From positions 496,001 through 560,000 of the forward strand of contig WFMF01000005.1 in assembly GCA_011033025.1 (NCBI GenBank): 64,000 nt of DNA. Direction: 5' to 3'. Under the pieces are notes generated by a model. That model saw only the letters and a list, made by a program, of their open reading frames with translations. It searched no databases and was not told the origin of the DNA. The stretch is from Beroe forskalii. Its lineage: Eukaryota > Ctenophora > Nuda > Beroida > Beroidae. Shown piece after piece: positions 34,841 through 48,540 of the stretch (position 1 is the first letter of the stretch; each line of letters opens with the position of its first letter). Made by a program: the position numbers and the translations under genes.

Positions 34841-35317
34841 GGTTTCAGTTTCTGCTCCTGGTCAGTTCAGAGCTTTGTGCCACGTCAGCTGCAAATCAGA
34901 GCAAGCTTTCTTAGTTTCTTGGATTACTATTGGTCAATTAGAAGATTAGAGTCTTAAACTTTACAATACTACTTTAAACGATCAAATTTGAGGTGCTGAT
35001 GGTGTCGGTGTTGCGAAAGTAAAAAGCGTGAAAGTATATTAGTATTTAGTAAGTTGGCGTATTGCACCACGGCCAGTTAGCCAGTTATTGAGTAGAGTAC
35101 TCTGTTTTTAATCACACATCACTAATTTGCTCGGAAGTGGTTCAACATATTGCGGAACACAGCATTTAGCAACATATCAATATATACCTAAACTCGGCCG
35201 GCAACTGAACCACCTATTAATTTGAAACTCTTAGTATACCCAATCTCGGCCATGTCACATGGTCAAAGAATTTGAAGCTGGGAACTGTTACTATACTAAA
35301 CCACCTATTAAATAGGC

Positions 35318-35408
35318 GCGCGCGAGAAATAGGCGGTTCAATGTCATCAACTCACTTCATCGTGATACGATAATGACGTCATCCTACCCGCCTATTTCTC
35401 GTGTGTTT
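35318..35408. mobile_element. CRE-palindrome MITE, copy 5
   Basis: GCGCGAGAAATAGGCGGTTC and CCCGCCTATTTCTCGTGTG flank GATAATGACGTCATCC. It is the copy nearest the apparent consensus. It is inserted beside an ACCACCTATTAA repeat. Confidence 0.75.
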
Positions 35409-35984
35409 AATTTGAAACTTTTAGTACTACTTACCACTTGCACTCTGTAGTAAAAGTTTTACGTTAATAGATGCTCCAGTTGCTAAAATTGATCACGGGA
35501 CATAGCCGGCCAATAAAATTGGCTTGCTCTTGAATCCCTGTGAACACCTCAAGTCATTCATCATTTGATTTCATACGAATATTTCCTTATGATTCATTGG
35601 GATTCTGTATTGGTATGAATAACTAAATACCGCATTAAAAGAGCATTACCGCATTAAATGCGGCATGAGCATTAAATGGCCGTTTAGTAGATATCAGCAT
35701 AGGATATTCAAATTCAAAGGAGATATAATCGGCTGGAAGGTTTTCATTCGTCATATTCTCCCCTGCTAACACCTGAATAAATTACTGAAGTTATTTAATT
35801 TCAGGGGACATGATTCATGTCTGAAATAATAACTTTATGAGTAATCTCATGAGTCATACGACCAGACTTTACAATATCTCAATATTTCGGCGTTTTTCTT
35901 GCTATACGAATGAATTGGAATAATTTGGATATATATCCATTTAAACATATCTTTATCGAAACTGGAGACTATAAAGGAAGCGGA

Positions 35985-36470
35985 GGGGGGATTGTCTAGG
36001 GTCGCTTTTCGATTTTTTTTGTGTCTGATAGAGCTGAACGCCAGGCAAGCTACCAGTAGGTTTTTACCGCATCAAAAATATTGTTCCTAGCCGAAGTAGT
36101 GAATTTTCAAAACGCGATTTCGCCTGCAGTCACAGTGCGCGCACGACCTTCTAACGCGATTTGCCGAAAATCAACTTTAAGATCTATCTCTTCCTACAGT
36201 TTTTGAGGAAACCCATTGAAACTTGGTAGTTATGTTTTAAAGTTTTGAGGATTTTCCTCAAAACTTTAAAAGGGTATAGTTGATTTTCGGCAACCTGCTT
36301 CGGAAGTTTGTGCGCGCACTGTAATTACAGGAAAAATAGAAATTTTAAAAATTCATAACTTCGGCTAGGAACAATATTTTTTGATGCGGTACAAACCTGG
36401 TGGTAGCTGGCGTTCTCCTCTATCAGAAACAACAAAAAACGCGAAATTGAACCCAGATCCCCGGCCCCCT
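35985..36470. mobile_element. Long-arm foldback element
   Basis: Arms of about 170-200 bp pair. On the left are GTCTGATAGAG, GAACGCCAG, ATTGTTCCTAGCCGAAGT and GCCGAAAATCAAC; the right arm gives their reverse complements in order. The centre is itself palindromic around GAGGATTTTCCTC. No frame of interest. Confidence 0.8.
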
Positions 36471-36959
36471 TGATTAATGAAAACATGACTCTGCAATCTT
36501 TAAAATACTTATGCCCACTTCTTACATCTATCGGGTCCAATTTGGGATGATTCCCGAGGGCGTAGCCCGAGAGATGCATATCCGATGATGATAATATAAC
36601 GTCAGATGGTTCTATATTTGGCTCAAATTCAGTACCTGACTCATTATTCAGTATTAAATAATATTATTCAAGGATATTATGCAGCACCTTTCGATTTAAT
36701 AAAATCCGTTTAATGTCCGATTCTACCTTTCTAATGTTCCCATGAGCAATGGTGCCCCACTAAACTGCATGTTATCAATCCTGGTCTTTTGGTTCCTGGT
36801 CCTTTGATTCCGGGTCCTTTGACTCCGCTCCAGAATTGAAGTTTTCATTATCCGTACCTTCTGTATGTTGAATAAAGTAGGGACGAATATTATAACAATT
36901 TGGTACCCACTCAAATTTGTTACTCAAATACTCAACGTTCTTTGAGAGCATTTGCCCTC

Positions 36960-37170
36960 AAATCCTGAACTCGACACATTTGGATTGTGCCGGCTTGGTC
37001 ACGTGACCTAAAACTCCGATCTGAATTGGGGCAGTTACTGAAACATCTATTGACTTGAAACATTCAGTACACGGTGTGTGATCCAAAACTCCGAGCTGAC
37101 CTGGGGCACTGGGGCAGTAACTGAACACCTATTGACTTGGAACACTCAGTACGGAGTGTCGCCTGCACAT
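36960..37170. repeat. CACGTG-containing repeat, internally duplicated copy
   Basis: GGTCACGTGACCTAAAACTCCGATCTGA and the following TTACTGAAACATCTATTGACTTG.. are repeated in a second half-unit (parts quoted). This is the same family as 34560-34840. A TTTGGTTTCAGCGACAGCATT triplet lies at 37740-37795. Elsewhere in 37200-39850 nothing was recognised apart from a GC-rich non-coding patch at 38660-38930. Confidence 0.5.
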
Positions 37171-39867
37171 TGCATGAACTGGAGGTTTAAAGTGCTTTAG
37201 TTTCTGCCCCAGTTCAGTTCAAAGTTTAAAATCACGTGTCCAGGTCAGCACTATTTAAATGTCTAAATGCGTTGAGTTAAGGGTCCAGAGCAAGGTTCCA
37301 TTTCGTCGACGTTCCAATCTAACGTGTTAGGAAAAGCTGTTCGTTGTTTTAACGATGCCACCAATTTAAATACCAAACAGATGTTCAAAATTCCCAAAAT
37401 TCCAATCAAGTTACCCTTTTACTCTTTTAGAGTTTTAGGCTGGAATTTAAACGTTCACCAAATTTCCTTGAAAATTCCCAGTTTGCTGCCCCTGATGGTT
37501 TAGCTTTGAACATCTTGCACCTTTAACCTTAATTAAGGGTTTAATTAGACCGAGAGCTTTTCGAGAGAGATTTCAGCTCGCGCCAATTGTTTCATGTCTG
37601 TCGCGTGATTTATTGTAGAATTGCACTACCATATTACGATGAAGGTGTGATTTTCATCAAAAGGTGCTGTTGGTGGAGCCAGATATTTATCAGTATGACC
37701 TTTATTCATGACATTTCATTGTCAGATTCTAATCAAATTTGGTTTCAGCGACAGCATTAATTTGGTTTCAGCGACAGCATTCGTTTGGTTTCATAGCGAG
37801 TTCATTCGATCGGTTTCATTGTGTTTGATATATCATTGATCAGTGATTAGAATCTCAGTCAAGAGATCGATACAATGCCAATCATGGAATTATCTCCCCA
37901 CTTAGTTTACTCTGAGAAATTCAGTAATTGCCTCTGTGAGCATCTAATATATAAGATACCATTAAGTATATTAAAAACTCTATTCTACTGGCTGTCTCGC
38001 GCAGAGAAGCTACCTGAAGATCTGCCAAAAGCTTTCCTACTTTTATCGCTGACATGTTAACATTCCATCTTGGTTTTAACGCGACTTTACTTATAATGTC
38101 GATTACTTCCTGTATTTAGATAATGAGAATTGGGGAGAATCTCTCGAAAGAAATTTAATTTATAATTGACTTCTGGAGAATGGAGATTATCTTTATATAG
38201 GGATCTTGAAAAAGGGATTTCGTTCCACTACTAAACGGGATTTCGTTCAAAAACCCCAAATTTAACACGCCAAATTAGGAGGATCTTCCTATCCTTCTCT
38301 TATAGAATAAGCTCAATTTATTCGAAGTAAAGTTATGAATTTTCGAATAATGTTCCATATTCTTCATGGAACAAAGCTGTAACAAGCTGTTTAAGCTGGT
38401 TGAGTGGCTAGTTCAACGGTTATACCTAACCTAAACCTAGCAGAATACTTAAAAGCTCTTAACCATTAAAGTTTAACTTCCGCCTTATTATCAATCTCCT
38501 TACTTCTAGTGGTAGGAGACACCGGTGGTGTTAAGTATGTCGATGTACGTTAGGGAGTAAGTTCAATCCAATGTCTTATCTATTATAGAGGTGTATGAGT
38601 ATACTACAAACATAACAAAATACTGTACATCGATTTTCTAATTCAAGGATTGACATAAGAGGCGGAAGAGACTAAACTGTGAATCATCAGCGGTTACCCT
38701 ACAGTTGTAAGGTCTTCCTGCCATCTGCGATGTCGGTGTCCCATCAGCAGGTGACAAGGGAAACGGAGGGGTTTCGGCCCACGTACCCCTCACAGCTTAC
38801 AACTGCAGGGCTGGGCCACCCAGGACTCCGGATTCCTGAGCAACACAGTTTAGAGGGAAGGGGGAGGAACAGGAAAGAGTTCAGTAGAGGCAAAAGATCA
38901 ATGAGTGTTAAATACGGGTGAAACATCTTAATGTTACTATTTATTTACTATTTACTATGATACGTTAAATCAGGAGCATTTGAAAAGCATGTGATTATCG
39001 TAGTCAGCTGAGGATTGGAAGGGGGGTTAGGGTTAGGAGGTAGATGGTGTTTGTTTGCCCTCAGTACTTCCATAATTACACTTTACACTATATAATTTCA
39101 TGATCATTGACTATTATAACTGTAGCCGTTGAAGAACTTTCGATCTTACACGGTTTGAGTCAGCCTCCTTATATAAATTTCTTATCTCAAATTCTTATGC
39201 GCCTCAACAAATGTTCACTGCAGGTCACGTGTGCGCGTCACGTGACTGCGCTGAACCAATAGTAGCACGGTTTAAAAGAGAGTCAGCGGCGCCATCCGCG
39301 TTTTGTGTGAGAATTAATTTATGATTATTGGAGTGGGATTGAATGAAAGACAACGCAAACTTGAGGTTCTGTAAAACGGTATTAATGTTGATCTGTTTGA
39401 TACCTTAGCACAATTGGTGCGAACTTAAAGTTGTACGCACTCACTTAGTGCGTGTTTTAATCAAACATATAATATCGATAACACAATTTTAATCAGTGCG
39501 CGCACTTAATAAGCGTGAGTTTATCAAAATCGCACTAATATTACGTGTTAGTCATCATCACATGGATAATAACGAAAAATACCATATTTTTGAACCCCCA
39601 AAATTTCGATCACCAGAATTATAAATTGTCCCACATTAACAGGTCTTGTATGCAGTCCTCAAGCAACGTCAGTGGTCTGAATATCTCGGTCAACCGTCTA
39701 TTTCTCTCTTATCATTTCCTCACGACACATTAGCATTATAAGATGGTAGCTCGAGACATAATTGATAAAGATCTAATTCTTAAGCACTCTCAATACCCTT
39801 AATTCAAGTTCTCAGAAGTCATGTTTGGTTAATTGTTCAGTATATATAAGAGTGATCGTGAATTATT

Positions 39868-41450
39868 AAAGGTGATAATGGTTGCAAGATAAGGTGACAG
39901 TATACGCAATTTATCTGTCTACTTATTGGATTTTGAGTGAACTCTGTATAAGAGAGATTTCACTGAGTAGGGAGGGATTGTCAAATCACGATCAGTAGGG
40001 TGGCCTAAAAACCACCCAGGAGTTCACACCCCCTTAGCCTGGTGTATAAGGGATAATCTCTATGCTCAGCATGGCTGCCACCGGCCTAGTCGATTAAATG
40101 GTTGCAAGATAAGTTGACAGTATACGCAATCTATCTGTCTACTAATTGGGTTTTGAGTGAACTCAGCATAAGAGAGATTTCACTGAGTAGTAAGGGATTC
40201 CAGGTTCTGATGATTCGGGCACCATACCGTTAAATCAGAACATCGGTGAGATTCCCTGGAACGGAGCTTCGTTGCTGCTCCCGAGGCCGTAGTCTGTAGA
40301 TTAGCTTGCTAATACTACAGCGATGGTGCGTTAAGACCAAGAAGCAACAAGTAGGCTGCCAACTTATGCTCTTGGAGTATAAGAACAATGTGCAACCTAA
40401 CAGACTAGCGCTGTATCAGCCATTAGTCTTTTCTCTTAAAGTCAATAGTTCTTTGTGCTTTCAGCCGGATGAGAACTAAAAATCCTCCAGATCTACCAGT
40501 GAGGTTCCAGTCTCTTAAAGCTTTCAGCCGTTGGGTACTTTCTCTCTTAAAATGCAAACTGATCCATAAACCCCTAGAGATCAGGAACTGTCTCGAACGT
40601 TAACCGTGTATAGAGACAGTTCACCCGGCCCTTCTTCCCGAAAGGGAAAAAGGACCGGTTAACCCAATACCCGGGATAATCCTTTTCAACCAAATCATAC
40701 AAAGTAACTAACAACAAAAGACGACGATAATCAAGTTTAATCAAGACAATAATGGAAGGAGAGCAGGAGGGTCCTGACATTTTGATAATCTACCACTTAA
40801 CATGAAACCCGTACCACTGTTTCTAATTACCTGATACCGAAGGCAACCCAGCTCAGGCCATCAAAAACTTCACTTACCTTTATGACTTTTTTTTGACTGA
40901 CCCATGGCAATGTGGACAGAGAGTAAATCTATTTTTCTGTGCTTTGGACAGAGATATAGTTGACTCAAACTGTAGTGTGCAGCAGTAAAGGCGGCTTGTC
41001 TGGCCTAACACCCGGACCCCCATTGCTCAGTGAAGTTCACCAAGCCAATGTCACTGAAATGCTGTTCCCAATAAAGCCAGAGCACCCAGTGGGTACCAGT
41101 GGCAACTTGCCGTCGCTATAAGTGGTGTCCCGTGGCCCCAGTGCTGGCAGTGCCCTTAAGGGTACTGTCCCCCTTACTTCCGAGTTTGGGGAACCTACAA
41201 TACAATACAATACAATAGTAAGGGATTGTGAAATCACGATCAGTCGGGTGGCCTAAAAACCACCCAGGAGTTCACACCCTTAGCCTGGTGTATAAGGGAT
41301 AGTCTCTATGCTCAGCATGGCCGCCACCAGCCTGGTCGATTAAACCGACCTTGGCCTTTCTACTCAGACTCACCCAGACTATTGGGTTTTGAGTGAACTC
41401 TGCATAAGAGAGATTTCACTGAGTAGTAAGAGACTGTGAAATCACGATCA
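39868..41450. repeat. Tandem 230-bp repeat split by a retroelement
   Basis: The unit starting ATGGTTGCAAGATAAG and containing GGTGGCCTAAAAACCACCCAGG and CTCAGCATGGC is present at 39878-40095 and 40098-41345 (interrupted). A third partial copy is at 41385-41450. GGTGG..CCACC can form a hairpin. Confidence 0.75.
40200..41215 (+). mobile_element. Non-LTR-type insertion with 12-bp target duplication and (ACAAT)n tail
   Basis: TAGTAAGGGATT occurs at 40188-40199 and 41216-41227 and flanks a 1016-bp insert ending in a TACAATACAATACAATACAA tail. A variable-length target duplication and simple-repeat tail are hallmarks of target-primed reverse transcription. No reverse transcriptase motif was seen, so this may be a SINE-like or deleted LINE copy. 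It interrupts the second unit of the surrounding tandem repeat and is therefore younger. Confidence 0.82.
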
Positions 41451-41574
41451 TTGCAATGCAGAGTAACTTCTGCTGTTCTGTGCTTTGTAGATTAGAAATA
41501 TAGACTTTTTACTTTAAGATTTTATTATGCGTAATTTCTCATCATCGTTCCAAATCAACTTTGTTATTAAGAAC

Positions 41575-41705
41575 GTGCAAAAATTGCCAGAAAATACGAC
41601 GTATTTGCCTCTGAAGAAAAATACGCGTATTTGCTTCTGAAGAAAAATACGACATATTAATTTCTGAAGAAAAATACGCGTATTTTCTGCAAAAAGCGTG
41701 ACCTA
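41575..41705. repeat. Tandem 29-bp TACGCGTATTT repeat
   Basis: GAAGAAAAATACGCGTATTT recurs about four times, alternating with TACGACGTATT variants. Each unit contains a self-complementary AATACGCGTATT. 41706-42200 shows nothing else. Confidence 0.7.
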
Positions 41706-42204
41706 CCATGAAAACAATAATACTAGAAGCCGTGGCATCTTCGTGTGGATATCTTTTATAGTATGTACCTACGCACTACTCACTAATCACTTCAAATTCA
41801 CACTTCACACTTCTCACTACTCATATATGAGCGATTTCGAAAACTTCGGATCGCACTCATTAAGTGCTAGCTGTTAACCTGCGCATAAATTTAAATGTTC
41901 TCTGACTCAGGAGGTTGTCAATTTGATTTCCTACTTTTGGGGCCAGGACATTTATAACATTTTACTTCACCATGAAATTGCCGTGAATTCTGGTTTTGCT
42001 TTATTCTTAAATCATTGCAAGAAATTTGTTACTCTGTCCAGTGTCCACGATGTAAAGTAATCAAAAGAAAAATTCATTATAATAAATAACAGAAAAATTT
42101 TGCCTCCATAATATCAATTTGATATCACAGAAACTCGCACTATTCAGGGTGAGATGAATCTCTCCTCCAGAATCAAATTTATCACTTTCTAAGCGTCTGT
42201 CTTA

Positions 42205-42557
42205 GGGGCCATCCAAGAAGGGCGTCCGCAAAATTCCGGCTTTTTTAGACCTCTCCCTCCCCCCTTTATCCACAAACGTCCACAGCCTGATATACCCCCC
42301 TTCCGCTTCCAGACGTCCGCATTTTCATTCAAAATCTTTTGTGTGATCATTTTATGCATGTTTTCTCAAATATGGTGACAAAATCAACTTTATTATCTGA
42401 CTCAATCTAGAAAATCAAAAGTCAAAATTCTAAAAATCGACAATTTTCCAGTGAAAAACTACTAGTCAAATTGACCAAAATTTTCATAAATGCAGACGTC
42501 CGCATTTGGCCAAACATTCCCTCCCCTACGTTCGCGAACGTCCACATGGATGGCCAC
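42205..42557. mobile_element. Foldback element with GTGGCCATCC termini
   Basis: Left GGGGCCATCCAAGAAGGGCG and right CGTCCACATGGATGGCCAC are inverted. Inside are GACGTCCGCA motifs and C-rich CCTCCCTCCCCC blocks. Related truncated blocks form 48300-48540. From 42560 to 44030 no gene was recognised; a 102-codon frame at 42691-42999 has no known match. Confidence 0.65.
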
Positions 42558-44044
42558 TTTCTGCATTTTGCACTCCAAAGAGTATAGACGCTAAAGTTAG
42601 ACGGTAATATTCCATGCTATACCTAATAGCTTGGTCATAATTCATGGAAAAATATAGTCATACGGAGTACGGACTCGAGTTCTGCACCCATTAAAAGATT
42701 AAAGTATTTTTCTTTGATTTAGGATTATTTAAATCATTCTCATGTGGAGCCTGCATTTCCATAAATGAGCCTACTTTTCCCTCAAGAATGAGTTGAGTGA
42801 GACGATGTTGGGAATTCCTACCTTTCCTTAAAAGCGCAGCATTTACCTGATTTGTTTTAACCTCTGTAGCTGGATACTGGGTGGCCACTAAGTGATCTTC
42901 AAGTGATCTTCTAATAAGCAATCTCCTAAGTGTTTGGTAGGGCAGCCTGCAAGGGTATGTCATGTCACGTGGCAAAACATAATGTCGAAAGCAAATCATA
43001 ACTTATTATCCGCTTTATCGATATTCTCTTTAATAGAGAGAGAGGTTTACTGGACTATTCATTTCCTTCAAAATACCATATTGTAATTTTATGCTAGAAT
43101 TAAAAATAGCGTACTCGCAAGACTTCGACAACCAGCTTGGGAATGCTAGTTATAGCCGTGTTCTTTCTGTATGTCAATAGCAGCAAAAAATGCATCAGTT
43201 CAATTCACACGCAAAAATGTCCAATTTATCCGGCCAATTTATTCTGAATCAAGTTAAAGACTCGAATATTCCGAGTCATCAATTCCCCATTTAAATTTAT
43301 GATAATGACGTCACACTTACTCACTTATCTGTGTGACAAGTGGAAGTCGCTCTTCAGCTACTGACAGGGGACTTTGTCACTCATCCTATAAGGACTTTTC
43401 CAGTGTCGCCCTTTAGGATGAGTAACATGAGTGATAGGATTTTGCTAAAGTGACAGTTTAATTGATATTCATATGTCCACTTTAACAGCACATTTTCATA
43501 GCCATTTATGAATATTTTTATCAGAATAGATTAATTGATTTCTTGCAAGGGGAACAGTGTTATTTACTCATTTGAGGTGTGTTCTGTGCCCTTATTTGGT
43601 GCAAGATTTTTTGGGACGTTAATTTATTGAATGAAGCTTTTATATAGCAAAGCGATATTGTCACCAAGTAATCTGATCTCAAATTAAACTTTTTCAAATA
43701 AAAAAGTCTGGTCTAAGCTCGGTCATGGTGCATTTTCTCTTTTATTCTTTCTCATCATGATATTTCGTAAGTTTCAGTTGTATAATATAATATGGTAGAC
43801 CTACAAACATATTATTTCGATTTATTCATTTCTGATCTTGACGATCCGATAATATATTCGAAGATAGCAAGATATCGAGGACTGAGTATATTTGTCCGAC
43901 TGTTAATTAATTAATGGAGTTGCTGAATATTACAAAGCCTGATTAATTTGTGAACGCCATTTCGTGTTCAAAGAATAGCCCCAGAAGCTCGTGCGATCGA
44001 AACCTTTTCCCAATTTACACCGTTCATTAGCTCACTGTATTCCA

Positions 44045-44290
44045 TAGAACAGAGAAAAGCACTGCTTTTCACTGCATTTCATAGAACAGAGTAAAGCACT
44101 GCTTTTCACTACAGTTCAATGAACAGAGAAATGCACTGCTTTTCATTGCAGTTCAAAGAACAGTGAAAAGCACTGCTTTTCACTGCATTTCATAGATCAG
44201 AGAAAAGCACTGCTTTTCACTGCAGTTCATAGAACAGAGGAAAGCACTGCTTTTCACTGCAGTTCATAGAAGAGAGAAAAGCACTGCTGC
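44045..44290. repeat. 37-bp tandem repeat with palindromic core
   Basis: Seven units, each with AAAAGCACTGCTTTTCACTG, are spaced 37 bp (for example 44057, 44094, 44131). Each core can form a hairpin. The last unit ends in a (CTG)n run. There are no non-repeat spacers of constant length, so this is not a CRISPR. From 44300 to 46667 only short repeat scraps were seen, including a motif shared with 39230-39265 near 45535-45580. Confidence 0.85.
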
Positions 44291-46667
44291 TGCTGCTTCA
44301 CCCGAGTGCCCATAGGGTCCATTTTGGGATACTTCCCGAGGGTGTATTATTATTAGGGTTGTAGACTTGCAGTCCGAATTTCTAAATCTTTAAATCGCTC
44401 AAAATGAAGCCCCGTTATTACATATTGGCAATTTTCACACCCACCGAAATTTGGTGGGTTCCATCGAGAAATTCGCCGAAAAGGAATTATTTTTCTGACC
44501 AATACTTTTTAACTTGCAGCTTGAAAATTCAATCCGTGACTACTGAAGGTTATAAGCAGTTGAACTAAATGCTCGCTACATGCTATATTAAAGCTTTCAA
44601 TCAAAATACCCAATGAAATTGTTTAGAAGCTACAAAGTTCAACGTGTCGTTGCAATGAAATTTTCTTTCTCACCCCCTTCTTTACGCTCGACATGTATTA
44701 ATTCATTACTGTACCAAGAAAGTAATATTTGATTCGCGTCCCTCCCAGAGTTTCCAAGTGGTTGAGTAAATTCGTAAAATCGCAGGTCGCACCCCCACTT
44801 CATGGCAGTGTTGAGTTGTCAATTTAAATTCCACGGATTGGAATGTGATGGGTTCTGATCGTCGCTTGAGCGATTGCAGGAATTAAACATGAATTAAACA
44901 TGAATTAAACAGGAATTAAACAGGGATTAAACAATACACTTCCCCCTCCCAGTATTCGAAAAAAATAACCTTCAAAGAATGCTAACGTGGGCCTAGGCAA
45001 TACACGCCTCCCCCCGTAGCCATGGGCAGGCCGTGGGGGCTGCGGCCCCCCTCGGAAAAATGGAAACATCCCAAAATTTTGCTCTAATTTTAAGAAAGAT
45101 TATAAAATTCGTGTTAGGATGATAGGATGATATTTTTGTGTAAAAGAATCCGTCAATGATAATTGATATAATACTTGATATACTTCGACCCCAGAAAACA
45201 GTCTGGAACACCTCATTTTTCAATAAAACTTTTCGGGGGCTGAGCCCAAACCCCTGCTGCAGCTTGTTAATTGTGAAGCGCCCTACCCGGAAAAATATCC
45301 TGTCTACTAGCCTGCCCCAAATTAATTGTTGATGCTCAAATTTTTGAAAAAATCCTAGTTACGCCGTAGGCCCCCTAAGGATTTTTCAAAGGGGCCTTTT
45401 GGGGAAAATAATTTTGGGGTTCGAAATTTTGGGGGTACGATTTTTTTCGAAAAATTCCCGAATTTCGTACCTTTTAAATATGTCTCGTAAGTTATATAAT
45501 TTGATATTCGATCTTAGACTCGTGCGCGTCAACGAATGGTTACTGTTGGTCACGTACGTGCGTCACGTGACTGCGCTGAACGAATATCAGGGAAGTAGAT
45601 AATTGAGACAATCGTAGTTCATCTTAGTTTCCATCACGTTCGTTTCAATCATGGTATATAAGTGCTTCATCCGTGTTTCAATGTTCATTTTGTGTCAGAG
45701 TTGATTTCTGATTGTAGAATCGAATTAAAGACTATAACGCAGACTTGAATTACTATTATGAATACAGTGTATTTCTCTGTTTTGTTTTCATTATTTCATG
45801 AAAAATAAAGTCGAACATTACACAGAACTTTCCTTGATATTCACCTTTTTCATTACTACGAAAATTTTTGAAAAACATGATTTGAGTTGAAATTTTTATG
45901 AGAAATTAGGGTTCTTAAAAATTAAAATTTGCCTAGCTTTAGGCCCCTCCCATTTAGCCCCCGTTTTTTAAAACTAAAAGCCCCTCCCCTCCCCCCTCGA
46001 AAATGTAGAGGACTGGCATACCAATAAATCCTGGATGAAGTACATTAGCCCAGGCTGATTCGGTCAAGCACTTGAACAGATTTCGATCGAGAGCATAATA
46101 TAGGGTGATAAGAGCCATTGAAAAGTGGAATCTAAAAGCATCTATAAACAAACATTAAACTTATTTTACAGACATCAAATTATATTTCTATTCTGCTATT
46201 TAACCAATTCATATATACTCCCATACTCCATTGCTCCAGTTAATCTTAGAAGCCAATTCTCTAGTATTTTAATGGCAACACTATAATGCAATATTTAAAC
46301 ACTTTGAGTTTTGTTTGAATTGAGATCCTATCCAACGCATTAGTGCTACTAAAGTCTTTGAACTTTGGCTTAAAATCGTTTCCTGCTTTCAGTCAGTGAA
46401 ATTCGTCGTGGTAAAGTCTATAAAAGTCTGAGATTTTATCCCTCTTTTGCAACCCTCCTTGCTAGTATTTTATACCCAAGTCTGAGTTGATAGTTAACTT
46501 GTTATAGATAAGGCGTGATTGAGACTGTTAAAAAGTCGTGAATTTCACGCATTCCGACTTTGTACTGTTTTCTCAGTTATTCGAAATATACCGCGCATTC
46601 CAGCCTTAAGCCTTTGATAATTGGTATTCCGACATCGCGATTCGTTCTTTCGACCCGTCAGCTGATA

Positions 46668-47487
46668 TAGGGGAGCGATGGGGCAAATGGGATAGTATAC
46701 CAAATGGGACCCTTGCCATTTCAAGGAATTTACATGGGTTGGGACCAAAATTTATATTGCTGCTCAATGGGTCACTGAGATAGTTCAATTAAACCAAGAA
46801 GTCATTGAGATAATTCAATCAGGCTCTTCTTCACTTCCTTACACCAGATGATGAGTAACGATGCTGCTTGTTTTGCTCCTCATGACATGATTTGTATTGG
46901 AATATTCCTTTATGTTTGATTGTATTGCAACATTCTCCAGTGATGGGTTTTTGGTTGGTAAATGATAGTCTAATATGTTAATTAGCCATAAATCAATTGC
47001 CATATAGATTGTAAAATGGGATACTTGTAAATTTGTAAAATGGGATATCCCATTTGACCATTTTATTATCCCATTTGACCAACTATGCTTTTTCTAATTT
47101 TCTATTTAGTTGGGACATGGTTTGAACTTTATCATTTTACCATAGAAATTTATTCCTATTTCATTTGTACTATCCAGGCATCCAAAAATTTAGTTTTAAA
47201 TACACGATGTTAAATGGGATACTGGAAGTTGGTCAAATGGGATATCCCATTTAAGTATTTATGTGGGTTCCATTTGACATACTTTCACAGGAAAATCAAA
47301 TGAGGGTTGGCCAAACGGGATGAGCCCCCACCCAAAAAATGGGCGGGGAATGGTGAAGTTTGGTGTTAGTACACCAATCTACATGTAATAGCGAGTATCT
47401 ATGCAAAAAATTCTATTGAAATCGGCTAAAACGAAAACTCTACGGACTTTAGAATTTTAGGGTCCCATTTGCCCCATCACTCCCCTA
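46668..47487. mobile_element. Foldback transposon with TAGGGGAG termini
   Basis: Left TAGGGGAGCGATGGGGCAAA and right (reversed) TAGGGGAGTGATGGGGCAAA are 25-bp inverted ends over an 820-bp element. The interior repeats AAATGGGATATCCCATTTGACC. No transposase. The target duplication is unclear. Confidence 0.75.
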
Positions 47488-47816
47488 GTATGACCTCAAA
47501 AGGGAAAAATGAACAAGGCAAATAGCATGGTTCATGCCAAGAATTCTTCTGAAAGCAGACTTGCGTTGCTCTAATTATTAAGCAACTATTTAAATGGTGG
47601 GGCGAGAGCATATTAAGAACTTAAGTTATCAATCTGGGCAGCTTCTTGACGTTTTTTTCTACTTATGGATTGTCTAGCATAAGATTTCAGTCTGAATTTT
47701 CTGCTTGGATTGAAGGATTGAAGTCACTTGAATTTAACATTGTCAAATTCAAGGAATTGTGGAATGTGGAATTTAACAAATTAATACCTCTCACTTTGAT
47801 AGTTAAAACTCTGCAA

Positions 47817-48257
47817 TAGTGCATCATGATCAACGGGATCTCACGCACATTCATCGTATTTGAACTTTAAAGCGAAGAAGCCTGTGTAAATACCGGTTTC
47901 TTATTAATGTTCCTTAATTTCTACAAAACTTCCGCGTGTGCTCAAGTGCATGATTCTGGTTTGCATTTCACTATGTTTTACATATTGCATATTGATCATA
48001 TTGCAGCACTTCTGTATTGTAGTATGAAGAATTTTAGATTCTACATTCTAAAGTACTGCAGAAGTGCTGCAATATGATCAATTAGTGAGATGGAAAACAT
48101 AGTGAAATGCAAACCAGTATCATGCACTTGAGCACACGCGGAAGTTTTGTAGAAATTACGGGATATTAATAAGAAATCGGTATTCACACACTTCACAGGC
48201 TTCTTCGCTTGAAAGTTCAAATACGATGAATGTGCGTGAGACTCGTTGATGCACTAT
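47817..48257. mobile_element. Long-arm foldback element
   Basis: Arms of about 200 bp start ATAGTGCATC. They include CTCACGCACATTCATCGTATTTG, AGGCTTCTTCGC, AACTTCCGCGTGTGCTCAAG and ATTGCAGCACTTCTG (partly quoted), with the reverse complements in order on the right. The arms differ by small indels, suggesting age. Confidence 0.82.
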
Positions 48258-48299
48258 CTCATCTACAGTAGACGAGATCCATCATATCGCATGATTTGA

Positions 48300-48540
48300 T
48301 TACATAAAGGACGTCCGCAAAACTCGGCCATTCTAGACCCCTCCCTCCCCCTTGTCCGCAAAAGCCCGCAGTCCAGAAACCCCTCCCTCCCCCCAGCCCG
48401 CAAAACTCGTTCATTCTATATCCCTCCCTCCCCCACCCCCTTTAGTCCGCAAGCGTACGCATTCCAGAAACCCCTCCCTTCCCCCAGGACGTCCGCATTT
48501 TTCCTAAAAATCTTTTCAGTCATCAATTTTGGGCACGAGA
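48300..48540. repeat. C-rich relative of the 42.2-kb element
   Basis: GGACGTCCGCAAAACTCGGCC and repeated AGACCCCTCCCTCCCCC blocks resemble the interior of 42205-42557. No right terminus was identified. From 48560 to 50440 nothing was recognised. Confidence 0.5.

Noticed and set aside
38679..38921. 80-codon frame in a GC-rich patch
   Set aside because: No recognisable motif and no repeat partner in the window; evidence is too weak to call a gene.
42691..42999. 102-codon minus-strand frame
   Set aside because: It has protein-like composition but no recognised domain, no splice context and no neighbouring exons; left unannotated.
44045..44290. CRISPR-like regular array
   Set aside because: The 37-bp period is a simple satellite with no unique spacers, in an animal genome.
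39230..45580. Shared TCACGTGACTGCGCTGAAC motif at 39240 and 45550 with TATA-like ATATAAG downstream of the second
   Set aside because: It could be a promoter or LTR relic, but only about 60 bp is shared and no element boundaries could be defined.
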